NCBI RefSeq assembly: GCF_016428855.1
Contig: NZ_JAELTN010000002.1
Coordinates: forward strand, 62,001 to 126,000
Origin: Pedobacter sp. ASV28
GTDB lineage: Bacteria; Bacteroidota; Bacteroidia; Sphingobacteriales; Sphingobacteriaceae
Direction of reading: 5' to 3'
Length of the DNA stretch: 64,000 nucleotides
The number at the start of each line of letters is the position of its first letter. Positions within the stretch are counted from its first letter, which is position 1. This document shows positions 54,819 through 63,648 of the stretch, piece by piece. Below the pieces are notes generated by a model. It was not told the origin of the DNA and searched no databases. It saw only the letters and a list, made by a program, of their open reading frames with translations. The position numbers were made by a program, and so were the translations under genes.

Positions 54819-55589
54819 TTATTTTGTCGGCAAGCCCAAGTTACTGTAATCCCAAGCCCTATCGCCAGAAATTCCCCACTCACTATCAATAGCGGTCGTA
54901 CCTTTTGATTTGCCCCAATCTGTAGTTGGATTGTGAACGCTTGCCTTTCTAAAAAAGGTTCTGTTTCGGGTATCGCCTACTTCTCCTGCAATGGTCCACA
55001 TGATATTGTTCCGGGCACTGGAAGCACCAGTAGTAGTTACCCTAGCAATTAGAGGGCTGCCAAATACATCAATTATTTTATAGGCGTTACCACTTAAGGT
55101 ATAAGTTCCCGTAGCATCTTTTCTAAGCAGTGCAATAGCACTATTCCCGCTTAATTGTAATGGTATACTTGCATTAGCGTTTGTAGCACTAGTCGTTCCC
55201 CAAGTAATATCACTTTTTATAACTGTAGCATCAGCTTGGGGAGAAGCAATAACATAGCATTTCCCAACTGCCAAAGTATTTGTTAATACCAAGAAATTAC
55301 CCGTTGGGAAGCTCCAATTTGATAGCGTGCCCACATCCGTAACCGCAAAATAACCGATGGCATAATTACTTAAATCTATATTGGCTTCGGTACCATTATA
55401 GAGTTCTACATAATGTGGCCTGGTTCCACCTGCTGCTGCATCGGTATTAATGGCCGTTGAAATTTCCGAAATCAACAAATCGCTATTAGCCGTAGATGGG
55501 GTTGGTGGAACAGGGGTAAATTCAATTTCAGAAGAGCAACTGCAAACAATTGCCATAATGAAAAGTATGATTGGAAAATAGGTTTTCAT
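54819..55589 (-). CDS. Lamin-tail-domain lipoprotein
   Basis: 256 residues. The lipoprotein signal (V-C-S-C) precedes a lamin-tail domain, with the typical L-L-I-S-E-I-S and P-H-Y-V-E-L-Y-N-G-T segments near 38-70. LTD proteins in this phylum are surface-exposed, frequently fused to or near secreted nucleases and phosphatases. Only the LTD is present here. It lies 52 bases after the porin and 69 before the T9SS protein on the same strand. Confidence 0.85.
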   Translation of the reverse strand: MKTYFPIILFIMAIVCSCSSEIEFTPVPPTPSTANSDLLISEISTAINTDAAAGGTRPHYVELYNGTEANIDLSNYAIGYFAVTDVGTLSNWSFPTGNFLVLTNTLAVGKCYVIASPQADATVIKSDITWGTTSATNANASIPLQLSGNSAIALLRKDATGTYTLSGNAYKIIDVFGSPLIARVTTTGASSARNNIMWTIAGEVGDTRNRTFFRKASVHNPTTDWGKSKGTTAIDSEWGISGDRAWDYSNLGLPTK

Positions 55590-55641
55590 GTTTTTAATTT
55601 TTTATCTAAATAGTAAAATGACGTTTCTTTCTTTTAAGGAA

Positions 55642-56913
55642 TTATAAAAGGATTTGAACCGCGAAATTATTTATCCATTTTTTTGTACTAACTGTTGGCG
55701 AAGTGCTTTCGATATAATTGGTGTTGATACCTACTCTTAAAGCATTATTTTTAATATATTTATTAATGCCAAATGTTGCCCATTTTTGGTCGCTTACTTT
55801 TGAGCCAGCGATATCAAACTCTGGCTTTACAATGGCATATCTGCCATCAATGGCCCACCCTGTTTTAAAAACATAAGACGATTGTATATTAACTGCACTT
55901 CCCAGGTTATAAAACGTACTGGCCACTTCTGCCGTTAGTTTGTTCGTTGCCCCTGCATTGGTAAACAAATCTTTACCGGAAACCGTATTTTTAATATACT
56001 CGCCTATTAAAGCAAAACCACGGTTTTTAAAAGCAAAATCAACCACTATTTTTCTATAATCAGCTAAATCGGCCTTGCCTGATGCATTGTATATGCCCGA
56101 TATCAATGCACTTTCGCTACCTATTGGGCTGCTTGCCTTTTGGTTGAGGCTGGCCGCTACGCCAATGGCCAGTTTTGGTTTGGGCTCCCTATAAATATCG
56201 TGGGCAATAAAAGCATTGTTTTTGATAAAATCGCCCAAAGGCATAATATCTAGCCTGCCGCCATATTTAAAACCAGAGCTGGTAGGCTGTGAGGAGAAAA
56301 AGTTCTGTCCTTCTCCCGTAGTTAAAGATACGGAAGGATAAATCCTCATCTTATTGATGTTGAAGTTGGTTTCTAAAAACAATCCTCCTTCGCGGGTAGC
56401 GCCTACAAAGTTTTGCATTAGTCCTCCATATAAAGTACCATCATTAGATTTTCCTGCAATGGTCTGTCCCATGGTTTGGGCATAGCGTTCATCGGCCATA
56501 GCCAAGCGGTTATTGGTATGGCTCTGTTTCTGCCCGAGAATCAATTTAGCTCTTTTGCTAATGTCATAACCAATCCAACCTTCAAGTATGGGCGATGTTC
56601 CTGTAAAATCGGTAACCAAACCTACCGAAACTTTATTTCTGGCATTAGTGGCCATTAAAGACAGCCTCACTAAATTTAAGCTCATTCTGCTGTTATTGGT
56701 CTTTTTTGACAAGGAATCGAGACGGCCGAACTGAACTCCCGGTTGAACTGTAGTCAATAAATTGATTACAGTGCCTTCGCCCTTGCCTAACTTTATAAAA
56801 GTACCTTCGCCATTAATGTACACAAACGTAGAGTCCGCTTGTGCAAGTTGGGCCATCGCAGCATTATTTATGAATAACAATGCAAAGCAAAAGAGGAATA
56901 GTATTTTTTTCAT
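55642..56913 (-). CDS. OprP-like outer-membrane porin (copy 2)
   Basis: 423 residues from the ATG at 56913 (M-K-K-I-L-F); upstream in-frame ATG adds 13 residues before the signal peptide. After the signal, the whole length is a 16-strand-type barrel, ending F-A-V-Q-I-L-L. The S-G-F-K-Y-G-G-R-L-D-I-M-P and D-I-Y-R-E-P-K-P-K-L-A-I-G segments are shared with the porin at 57140-58498, so the two are paralogues. OprP-type porins pass phosphate or other anions; the ligand is not determined. Confidence 0.85.
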   Translation of the reverse strand: MKKILFLFCFALLFINNAAMAQLAQADSTFVYINGEGTFIKLGKGEGTVINLLTTVQPGVQFGRLDSLSKKTNNSRMSLNLVRLSLMATNARNKVSVGLVTDFTGTSPILEGWIGYDISKRAKLILGQKQSHTNNRLAMADERYAQTMGQTIAGKSNDGTLYGGLMQNFVGATREGGLFLETNFNINKMRIYPSVSLTTGEGQNFFSSQPTSSGFKYGGRLDIMPLGDFIKNNAFIAHDIYREPKPKLAIGVAASLNQKASSPIGSESALISGIYNASGKADLADYRKIVVDFAFKNRGFALIGEYIKNTVSGKDLFTNAGATNKLTAEVASTFYNLGSAVNIQSSYVFKTGWAIDGRYAIVKPEFDIAGSKVSDQKWATFGINKYIKNNALRVGINTNYIESTSPTVSTKKWINNFAVQILL

Positions 56914-57139
56914 CCGTATAAAATTTGTTTTCGTTTGTGATGAAGCTGCCATGATTTAATTATTCTACTGTGTGATTTTGAAAATCATAGCGGTTTCATC
57001 TGTTTAAATTTATTATGGTGTGTTTACCGGTTTTAACTGCGTTTTTCAATTTGTATCTATTCTCTCAATGGATCTCAAGAACGATTCGCTTAGTTAATGA
57101 CCTTGTAAACTCGGTTTCATTTGTAATTATTTTTTAGCA

Positions 57140-58498
57140 TTATAACTGAATGGTAAATTGCACCTGACTATAATAAGTGCCATTTTGAGTGCTTGTTTTT
57201 AGGGCTTCCCTTAATTGGTTATAACCAAGTTCAAACTGTATTTTCAAGCTGTTTCCCGATAGATATTTGGTGGTAACGAAAGTGTAGCTCCTATCGTAGT
57301 CGGCAAAGGCCGCCGTAATATTGTTCTCTTTTAAAGTAGAATATCTTGCGCCCATAGCCCAATTAGAAGGGAATAGGTAACCCGCTTGTACATTAAAACC
57401 TCTACCTAGGTTTAACCTTGATAGCACCTTATCTTTTGTTTGTTCTGCTGTTTGCGCGGCAGGATAGGTGATAAACGATCCATCCAACCTAAACTCACCA
57501 GCAATATTGTTCGGAACGGTCGCTCTTGTAGCCACAAAGCTTCCCATAGAATACCAACCGTTATACTTGAACAAATAATCTGTTCCAAATTTTGTATAGC
57601 TTGGCAACAATACATTACGGTCGGCATCACCATATAACCAACGGCCACCATTGGTTCCTTTAGCAGATGTGGCTCCATCATTATAACTGTATACCAACCC
57701 AATAACCAGCTTTGGTTTCTCTTCCCTATACAAATCATCCATATAAAATTCGCCCGCACGTGAAAATTTATCGAATGGCAGATAATCTAGGCGGATGCCA
57801 TATTTAAAGCCACCAAAGTTTTTTTGTAAGGCACTTCTACTGTCTCCGGTGGTAACAGATAAATATGATTTTATCAGGTTGGTTCCTCCCAACCTATAAT
57901 TTCCTTTATACCTCACGCCAAAATCAAAGATGGCATCAAATGCATCGGATACTAAACTTCTATCAATAAAACCAATACTTTCCCCCTCTATTCTGGTTTC
58001 CCTCCCATCTACATAATCGGCCCTTAAACCGAAATTAAAACTGTGTGTCCGATTAGGTCTATATTCTATATTAGCCTCTTGCAGCACGGTATTAAAAGAC
58101 CGATTTCCCGTAGTTGTACTTGCATAGTTAGTCGCAAAATTCAACCTTGCAGATAAACTTATTTTGTTTTCGAACAAGTTTGAAAACACATTTAGCCTAG
58201 CTCTATTTATCGCAAACGTGGAGTTTGGCGCCGATAAGTTTTTATTGATTGAATTGACCAGATAAAGTGTTTGTAGCGAAGGGCTAAGGTTGAAATTTCC
58301 TTTTCCAGAAATAAATGTAATGCCATCGCCTAACAGGTACCCTTTCTTTATCCTTAAAATATGCACATTCTCTGAAGACTCATTAGGTGTATAGGTGGTA
58401 TCTCTTTGATAACGCTCATCTTCTTGTGCTAAGGCATATTGAAACATACACATGCAGAAACATGTACATATTACCTTTATAATTTTTGCTCGGTTCAT
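57140..58498 (-). CDS. OprP-like outer-membrane porin (copy 1)
   Basis: 452 residues from the ATG at 58498; an earlier ATG would put 30 extra residues before the signal. The signal ends Y-A-L-A-Q and the barrel carries G-G-F-K-Y-G-I-R-L-D-Y-L-P-F and Y-R-E-E-K-P-K-L-V-I-G. It ends in Q-F-T-I-Q-L. It starts 13 bases after the esterase stop, so the two are co-transcribed. A diffusion pore for the hydrolysis products is the obvious inference. Confidence 0.85.
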   Translation of the reverse strand: MNRAKIIKVICTCFCMCMFQYALAQEDERYQRDTTYTPNESSENVHILRIKKGYLLGDGITFISGKGNFNLSPSLQTLYLVNSINKNLSAPNSTFAINRARLNVFSNLFENKISLSARLNFATNYASTTTGNRSFNTVLQEANIEYRPNRTHSFNFGLRADYVDGRETRIEGESIGFIDRSLVSDAFDAIFDFGVRYKGNYRLGGTNLIKSYLSVTTGDSRSALQKNFGGFKYGIRLDYLPFDKFSRAGEFYMDDLYREEKPKLVIGLVYSYNDGATSAKGTNGGRWLYGDADRNVLLPSYTKFGTDYLFKYNGWYSMGSFVATRATVPNNIAGEFRLDGSFITYPAAQTAEQTKDKVLSRLNLGRGFNVQAGYLFPSNWAMGARYSTLKENNITAAFADYDRSYTFVTTKYLSGNSLKIQFELGYNQLREALKTSTQNGTYYSQVQFTIQL

Positions 58499-58511
58499 TA
58501 TTAAGTTTTTA

Positions 58512-59396
58512 TTATTGGATATCCATAAAGAAATTAGCGAATGCAAATTTTCCCATGTTCCCATTATCGTGACCCACATTTGGCACATAAATTTCTGTCC
58601 AGTTAAATGGCAGTTTCATTTCATCAGCCTTGGCTTTGGCCGTTTTAAAATAGTATTGCCCACGCTCAAAACGGGTATGACCTTGGGCTTCTGCGTCTTT
58701 ACTCGTATTATAAGTGTTATCGTCTGTTTTGGTGTCTGCCATTCCTGCCAATACAAATACCTTGGTCGCGAAAAAATTGGAAAGAAGGCTATTATCCACT
58801 GGTGTATTTTTTATCCCGTAAGGAAAATCTATATTTTGATCTGGAAGTGTGTACCAACCAGCATTTGCAATAGCCACTTTAATTACCCTGGGTTTATTTA
58901 CGAACATCATAAAACGATGTACAAATTGTGCGCCTGCCGAGTGTCCATATAAATAATAAGCGGTGTTGGTACTTTTGGTTTGCGCTACCACGTAATCAAA
59001 AAGTGGTTCGATCAAAGAGAAGCTCCATTTTTCTGGAGCGTTAAAGTTTTTTTTGTTCTTGTCATAGACATTTCCCAAGTTGTAAGCCTCTGCACCACGG
59101 TAATCTTCCTGATCAAATTCTGGCGCAATAATTTTACAACCAAATACCGTAGCGGCATTAATCAAGTTATCTGTATAGGCAGACGCATCCCTATTAGCCC
59201 CATGTAACATTACTACAATAGGCATATCGGGCGCATTAGCCTTAGGACTGTAGTAAAAAACCTTTATCGGGCTTTTAAGCTTACCCTTGTTGTCAAAATA
59301 AAACACCTGCTTGCCAACACTATTATTGTTGATTTGAGCATTTGAAAATTTAGCTTCAGAGAAGAGCAATACCAGAAGACAAAAGATATATTTCAT
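58512..59396 (-). CDS. Secreted alpha/beta-hydrolase, esterase (PHB depolymerase-like)
   Basis: 294 residues from the ATG at 59396, which begins the signal peptide (S-N-A-Q); an ATG at 59441 is unlikely. The nucleophile elbow G-H-S153-A-G-A, an oxyanion-side M-L-H-G-A-N-R, an Asp candidate in M-A-D-T-K-T-D-D, and H in V-G-H-D-N-G are visible. This group covers feruloyl esterases, PHB depolymerases and related carboxylesterases. It is upstream of the porin by 13 bases and downstream of dctA by 116. Confidence 0.85.
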   Translation of the reverse strand: MKYIFCLLVLLFSEAKFSNAQINNNSVGKQVFYFDNKGKLKSPIKVFYYSPKANAPDMPIVVMLHGANRDASAYTDNLINAATVFGCKIIAPEFDQEDYRGAEAYNLGNVYDKNKKNFNAPEKWSFSLIEPLFDYVVAQTKSTNTAYYLYGHSAGAQFVHRFMMFVNKPRVIKVAIANAGWYTLPDQNIDFPYGIKNTPVDNSLLSNFFATKVFVLAGMADTKTDDNTYNTSKDAEAQGHTRFERGQYYFKTAKAKADEMKLPFNWTEIYVPNVGHDNGNMGKFAFANFFMDIQ

Positions 59397-59512
59397 AACA
59401 TTATATATTTTATTGGTTAATAAATATTTGCCCATACCCATGGTAGAGCAGATATAAAGTTCTTATAAATTTTAAAAACAGGTTGGCTTATTACTGCATT
59501 TTATTACTCGTT

Positions 59513-60751
59513 CTATTTATTTTCAACCATTAGCTTATACTGTTCCACATCGATTTCTTTCTCGCTTTTTGAAACAACTACCGCAGCCACTGTATTACCT
59601 ATTACATTGATCAGGGCCCTACCTTCGCTCATAAAACGGTCTACACCTACCAGTAAGGCCATGCCCTCGAGAGGAATGATATTTAATATGGTTAAGGTAG
59701 ATGTTAGGACCAAAAACCCGCTTCCCGTTACACCTGCGGCCCCTTTACTGGTCAATAGCAAAATACCGATTACGGTGAGCTCTTGTCCCAGTGTTAAATC
59801 AACATGAAATACCTGAGCCAGAAATATGATGGCAAGGCTTAAATAAATACTGGTACCATCCAGATTAAAGCTATACCCTGCGGGGATAATTAAATTTACC
59901 ACGTTGCGGCTGCACCCTGCTTTTTCCAGTTTTTCCATGATGTTTGGTAAAACGGCCTCGCTACTGCTAGAGCCAAGTACAATAAGGAGTTCTGCTTTGA
60001 TATAGCCTAACAGTTTCCACAGGCTAAAACCATTGAATTTTAAGATTAGATAAAGTACGATAAAAATAAAGGCCAATCCTGTAATATAGAAGGTAACCAA
60101 CAGCTTCCCTAATACAAATAAGGTAGAAAAGCCATACTTACCTATGGTATAGGCCATACCGCCGAAAGCACCAATTGGAGACAGCTTGATGACCATGTGC
60201 AGGATATTGAACAGGATTTTGTTGATCTTTTCGAAACCTGCAATTACCGACGAGCCTTTTTCGCCCATTTTGGCCAGTGCCACCGCAAATAAAATTCCAA
60301 AGAAGAGCACTTGTATAATATCACCTTTTGCGAAAGCCCCAATGACATTTTCGGGCACGATATGTTTGATAAATTCCCGCCAATCAATTCCTGCAGAAGC
60401 AGCAGTATTTAAGGCGGTGTCTGTATGAGCTGCTGTATGTTTTACCCCACTTCCTGGCTTAATCAGGTTACCAGTTATCAACCCTATTACAATGGCACCC
60501 GTAGTAACCAGCTCAAAATAGATTAGGCCTTTTATCCCTACACGCCCAACTTTTTTTAAATCGCCCGCGCCGGCAATACCCAGAACAATACTGACGAAAA
60601 TCACCGGAGCGATAATCATCTTGATCATATTAATGAACATATCGGCCATTAGCTTGGCCGTTGCAGAAAAACCAGAAAAAAAGTGGCCAACAATTATTCC
60701 TAATACAATAGCGATCAGGACCTGTACATACAAGATTCTAAGATACTTCAA
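59513..60751 (-). CDS. Dicarboxylate/amino acid:cation symporter, DctA/GltP type
   Basis: 412 residues with eight transmembrane helices and two re-entrant hairpins. The S-S-S-S-E-A-V-L-P-N (about 261-270) serine-rich motif and the later P-x-G-Y-S-F-N-L-D-G-T-S are the DAACS substrate and Na+ site. It imports C4-dicarboxylates, glutamate or aspartate. The start is TTG (60751), typical of the neighbouring permease genes. Two direct repeats and a dyad lie upstream in the intergenic region. Confidence 0.9.
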   Translation of the reverse strand: MKYLRILYVQVLIAIVLGIIVGHFFSGFSATAKLMADMFINMIKMIIAPVIFVSIVLGIAGAGDLKKVGRVGIKGLIYFELVTTGAIVIGLITGNLIKPGSGVKHTAAHTDTALNTAASAGIDWREFIKHIVPENVIGAFAKGDIIQVLFFGILFAVALAKMGEKGSSVIAGFEKINKILFNILHMVIKLSPIGAFGGMAYTIGKYGFSTLFVLGKLLVTFYITGLAFIFIVLYLILKFNGFSLWKLLGYIKAELLIVLGSSSSEAVLPNIMEKLEKAGCSRNVVNLIIPAGYSFNLDGTSIYLSLAIIFLAQVFHVDLTLGQELTVIGILLLTSKGAAGVTGSGFLVLTSTLTILNIIPLEGMALLVGVDRFMSEGRALINVIGNTVAAVVVSKSEKEIDVEQYKLMVENK

Positions 60752-61133
60752 TGGGTGTCTTAATTAAGTAAGATTAATATTTGGTTTACCAGATAAACGG
60801 CAAATAGTTATACCGTTTAATGCTTTCGCCTACCATTTAATTGTAACTGGCTTATACCTAAAGTTAGGGTGCTAAATGCTCAATTGAAGCAGCCAGTTTG
60901 TTTTAGAAAATTTATTTTTTATTTCGGAAAATAGCCTAAAAATTTCGGAAAAACATTTATAATGTTGAAAATCAAATACCTATTATAGTTTTTCTTGACC
61001 TATATCGCTTAGCTTATGATGAAAATTTTAGCTTATTTATTGATATATTTAAGGTCACATAATCAAATATAAAGCTCGGGCACGTATAAATGTGAGAACG
61101 TGTTGAATTATTTAAGGAGGGAAATATCACTTT
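60752..61133. promoter_or_regulatory. 382-bp AT-rich divergent control region (dctA / unknown gene)
   Basis: No gene-sized ORF is present. It contains an imperfect dyad (60794-60819, outer arms TAAACGG and CCGTTTA), two copies of ATTTCGGAAAA starting 21 bases apart (60921-60931, 60942-60952), and AAGGAGG (61114-61120) 13 bases before the ATG at 61134. Both flanking genes are read outward from it. I found no full TTTG/TAnnTTTG pair. Confidence 0.6.
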
Positions 61134-62294
61134 ATGGCATTAAAATCTGGAAAGGATGAAATTGAATATCTACTGCGACAAGTTTTTAAGAAATACGAAT
61201 TAGAAACGGGTAATAAGTTAAACTTAAACACCAATCGTAGGAATTACGAAGACATTGCCAGGATGTTAAGTGCTATTAGCAATGAGCTACCTTATACCTC
61301 AGCAGAATTGGGCCATAGCCATTACCCCGAAGACCGAAGCGCTTCGAAAACCGAATACCCTTATTTGAAATATGATGTAACCGGTGGCCAGATTAAGGAT
61401 GCTTTTAATGGATTGGTGGCAAAACCACGTTCTTTTCTTGTTGATGCCTGTTACATTTATCTATATGGTGTTGGAAGAAACAGGTTTGAAGAAAACATAT
61501 TAGACCCCAATTTACTTGCTGACGAATCTGATGAGCAACCTAGCCGTTCAAAAAAATTATTCGCTAATAGAAAAAGTTTCTTATATGCAATCCTTATCCT
61601 ATTGCTATTATTAGGTTATGCCATCTTCAAATGGATAGATATGGCCAATAAAATATCCTCACTAAAGCATGATCTAGTGATTACGCCATACCAACCTACA
61701 CAAGCCGAAATTGATAGCCTGGAAGGGGTTTGGATGGTTTATATAGGTTCTCCCCAGGCACGAAAATCTGATGGGAACCGTTTCCATAAATTTGTAAGAA
61801 ATATTATAAATATTAAATATAAAGATGGTTATTTTCTGTTTAATAGGTACGGTGCTGGCTTTGACCATTATGGGTACATGCAATATGAAAGCCCAGATGT
61901 CATATCTATTCATTCTTATCTTAAAAACATTGAGAACAAAATCGAATCTCCACGCCTTTCCTTAATGCGTTTAATAGAGAACAAAAATAAAATCATGGTA
62001 ATTTCTGCCTCTTGGAATTTTGATGCCGGCACAAACAATGACATTATTGGGATAAGAGAGGTTTATATTAAACAGGGAAAAGGGGGCGAAATAAAAGAAG
62101 TAATAAACACCGTTGATAACCACGCGTGTAATTGTAAAATCTTACTTTGGTCAAATGGTAAGGAAAAGAAATCTTTTTACCTCAGAAATGAGCTTCTTGA
62201 TTCCATAAGCGACAATTCCCTGAAAAATTTAGTTGATGAAAACAGCATTTTACTACGAGTTCCTGATAGCGTTACCATTTTAAGATCCAAATAA
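61134..62294 (+). CDS. Membrane-anchored protein of unknown function
   Basis: 386 residues. A helical, charged cytosolic N-terminal domain (1-145) contains D-V-T-G-G-Q-I-K-D-A-F-N-G-L-V-A-K-P-R-S-F-L-V-D-A. One transmembrane helix (149-168) precedes a beta-rich C-terminal domain (from about 195, L-E-G-V-W-M-V-Y) resembling lipocalin-type sandwiches. I recognise no named family, although similar architectures occur in Bacteroidota. It is preceded by a Shine-Dalgarno sequence, rare here, in a long AT-rich region. It could be a sensor coupling an outside ligand to an internal domain (inference). No operon partner. Confidence 0.8.
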   Translation: MALKSGKDEIEYLLRQVFKKYELETGNKLNLNTNRRNYEDIARMLSAISNELPYTSAELGHSHYPEDRSASKTEYPYLKYDVTGGQIKDAFNGLVAKPRSFLVDACYIYLYGVGRNRFEENILDPNLLADESDEQPSRSKKLFANRKSFLYAILILLLLLGYAIFKWIDMANKISSLKHDLVITPYQPTQAEIDSLEGVWMVYIGSPQARKSDGNRFHKFVRNIINIKYKDGYFLFNRYGAGFDHYGYMQYESPDVISIHSYLKNIENKIESPRLSLMRLIENKNKIMVISASWNFDAGTNNDIIGIREVYIKQGKGGEIKEVINTVDNHACNCKILLWSNGKEKKSFYLRNELLDSISDNSLKNLVDENSILLRVPDSVTILRSK

Positions 62295-62361
62295 ACCAAC
62301 AATAATTAGCAGATGCGATGTTAAGTCTCACCATGGCATTACCCTGTCGCATGCATTTAAG

Positions 62362-63417
62362 CTATTGCTCTTCCTTAAAATAAAGCTTATAGCAATTCAT
62401 TCCTTTTTCGGCATCGTAGTCTTTTTCTATAAGGTCTTTGTTTCCATGGATATAAACATGAAAATTCTTATCTAGCTTTAAAATGGTTTTGAAGTCTTTG
62501 GCTTGTTTCTTTACGGCTGCGTTGGAAATATCAAAACTGTTGGCAATTTGTGTGTCAAACTCTTCCTCATAAGACTGCTTGTAGCTTTTAAAAAGATCTA
62601 TTCCCTCTTGATTGGCAATTACCTCACTGGCAAATTCGTCCATGTCAAAGGTTTCTTTTTCCTTAAAATACTTCATGGAGCGGTTAAGCAAATCGATTTT
62701 ATCTGTTTTTTCAACATCAAACTCTTGGTCTAATTTTTCGGTAACGAAGTTTTTGTATACATCCATTACATTTTGAGTTTGGTTATAGTTATCGTTCCGA
62801 ACCTTTAGTTTTAAGAACTCGTCTTTCCAATATACCGCTTCCGAACTGCGGTTGGTTTGATCAATGACCACAACTTTATAGCCCTCTGTTGCATCTGTAT
62901 TGAAGATTAAGCAACCTTTATCTAGCTTATTAATGTTGATTCCTTCTTGCTCGTAACTAATGCCAAAACCACTTTGTTCTGGGTAAACCTTAATGTAGCT
63001 TTCCTTGTTCTCCGACCGGAAAATACCAATGGCATCATGCAAATCGCCCTCAATTTGTACATTTTCGAAGTAGCCTACATACAATTCTCCTGATTTGATT
63101 TTTGGATGGTTGGCCACCTCAAACAGGTACTTGGCAATTTCTTTAGTATGCTCATGAAACAAGCTTCCATCTGCAAATACTTGCGATATGAAGTGATAAA
63201 TCTCGTTCAATGCCAAATCATTGTTCGGGTGTGTAAAGCGGTATACTTCATTTACTTTTTGAAAAGGAGAAAGAAAATATTGCTTTAACAATTGGTTAAG
63301 CATTTCGTCTTGGATGTGCATAGATTTGTCTGAAAGCACATAATATTCTTCATTTGCTTTGTTACCAACGCGATGCACCGAAAGCTCGGCCAAATTAGAC
63401 TCGAAAAAAGATACCAT
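62362..63417 (-). CDS. Nucleoid-associated protein, NdpA/YejK family
   Basis: 351 residues, the size of NA37/YejK proteins. The N-terminal half has L-S-V-H-R-V-G-N-K-A-N-E-E, Y-F-L-S-P-F and later Y-V-G-Y-F-E-N-V; the C-terminal half contains E-T-F-D-M-D-E-F-A-S-E-V. Members bind DNA and are found with conflict systems and as stand-alone genes. It is isolated here and preceded by a 230-base untranslated stretch. A role in chromosome organisation is inferred from the family. Confidence 0.85.
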   Translation of the reverse strand: MVSFFESNLAELSVHRVGNKANEEYYVLSDKSMHIQDEMLNQLLKQYFLSPFQKVNEVYRFTHPNNDLALNEIYHFISQVFADGSLFHEHTKEIAKYLFEVANHPKIKSGELYVGYFENVQIEGDLHDAIGIFRSENKESYIKVYPEQSGFGISYEQEGININKLDKGCLIFNTDATEGYKVVVIDQTNRSSEAVYWKDEFLKLKVRNDNYNQTQNVMDVYKNFVTEKLDQEFDVEKTDKIDLLNRSMKYFKEKETFDMDEFASEVIANQEGIDLFKSYKQSYEEEFDTQIANSFDISNAAVKKQAKDFKTILKLDKNFHVYIHGNKDLIEKDYDAEKGMNCYKLYFKEEQ

Positions 63418-63615
63418 AGAATTTAATTGAGCAGCAAAGAAACGAAGTTTAGCGCAATGACGGAAAGAAAATTTACCGAATGAGCGTATACTCTATATGA
63501 AAGTGGCGACATTATTCTGCTCAAAAAGCCAGTGATGGATCCATAAGGTTTTCTGCGCGTATAGATTCATCCGAATGACAAATATACTCCGCGACAGCAG
63601 ATTGAATTGAAAAGA

Positions 63616-63638
63616 AGGGCTATCGTTTCCAAAGCCCT
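63616..63638 (-). terminator. Weak terminator-like hairpin downstream of terC
   Basis: AGGGCT (63616-63621) and AGCCCT (63633-63638) form a 6-bp stem with an 11-base loop, followed on the minus strand by a short T-rich run. It lies 11 bases past the terC stop. Confidence 0.4.
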
Positions 63639-63648
63639 CCTCAAAATT

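Noticed and set aside
58452..58952. 166-codon plus-strand ORF
   Set aside because: It is antisense to the esterase and porin start region; no coding signal.
61016..61072. Short ORF with two ATG codons upstream of the unknown membrane protein
   Set aside because: Only 18 codons in AT-rich sequence and with no promoter-like element nearby.
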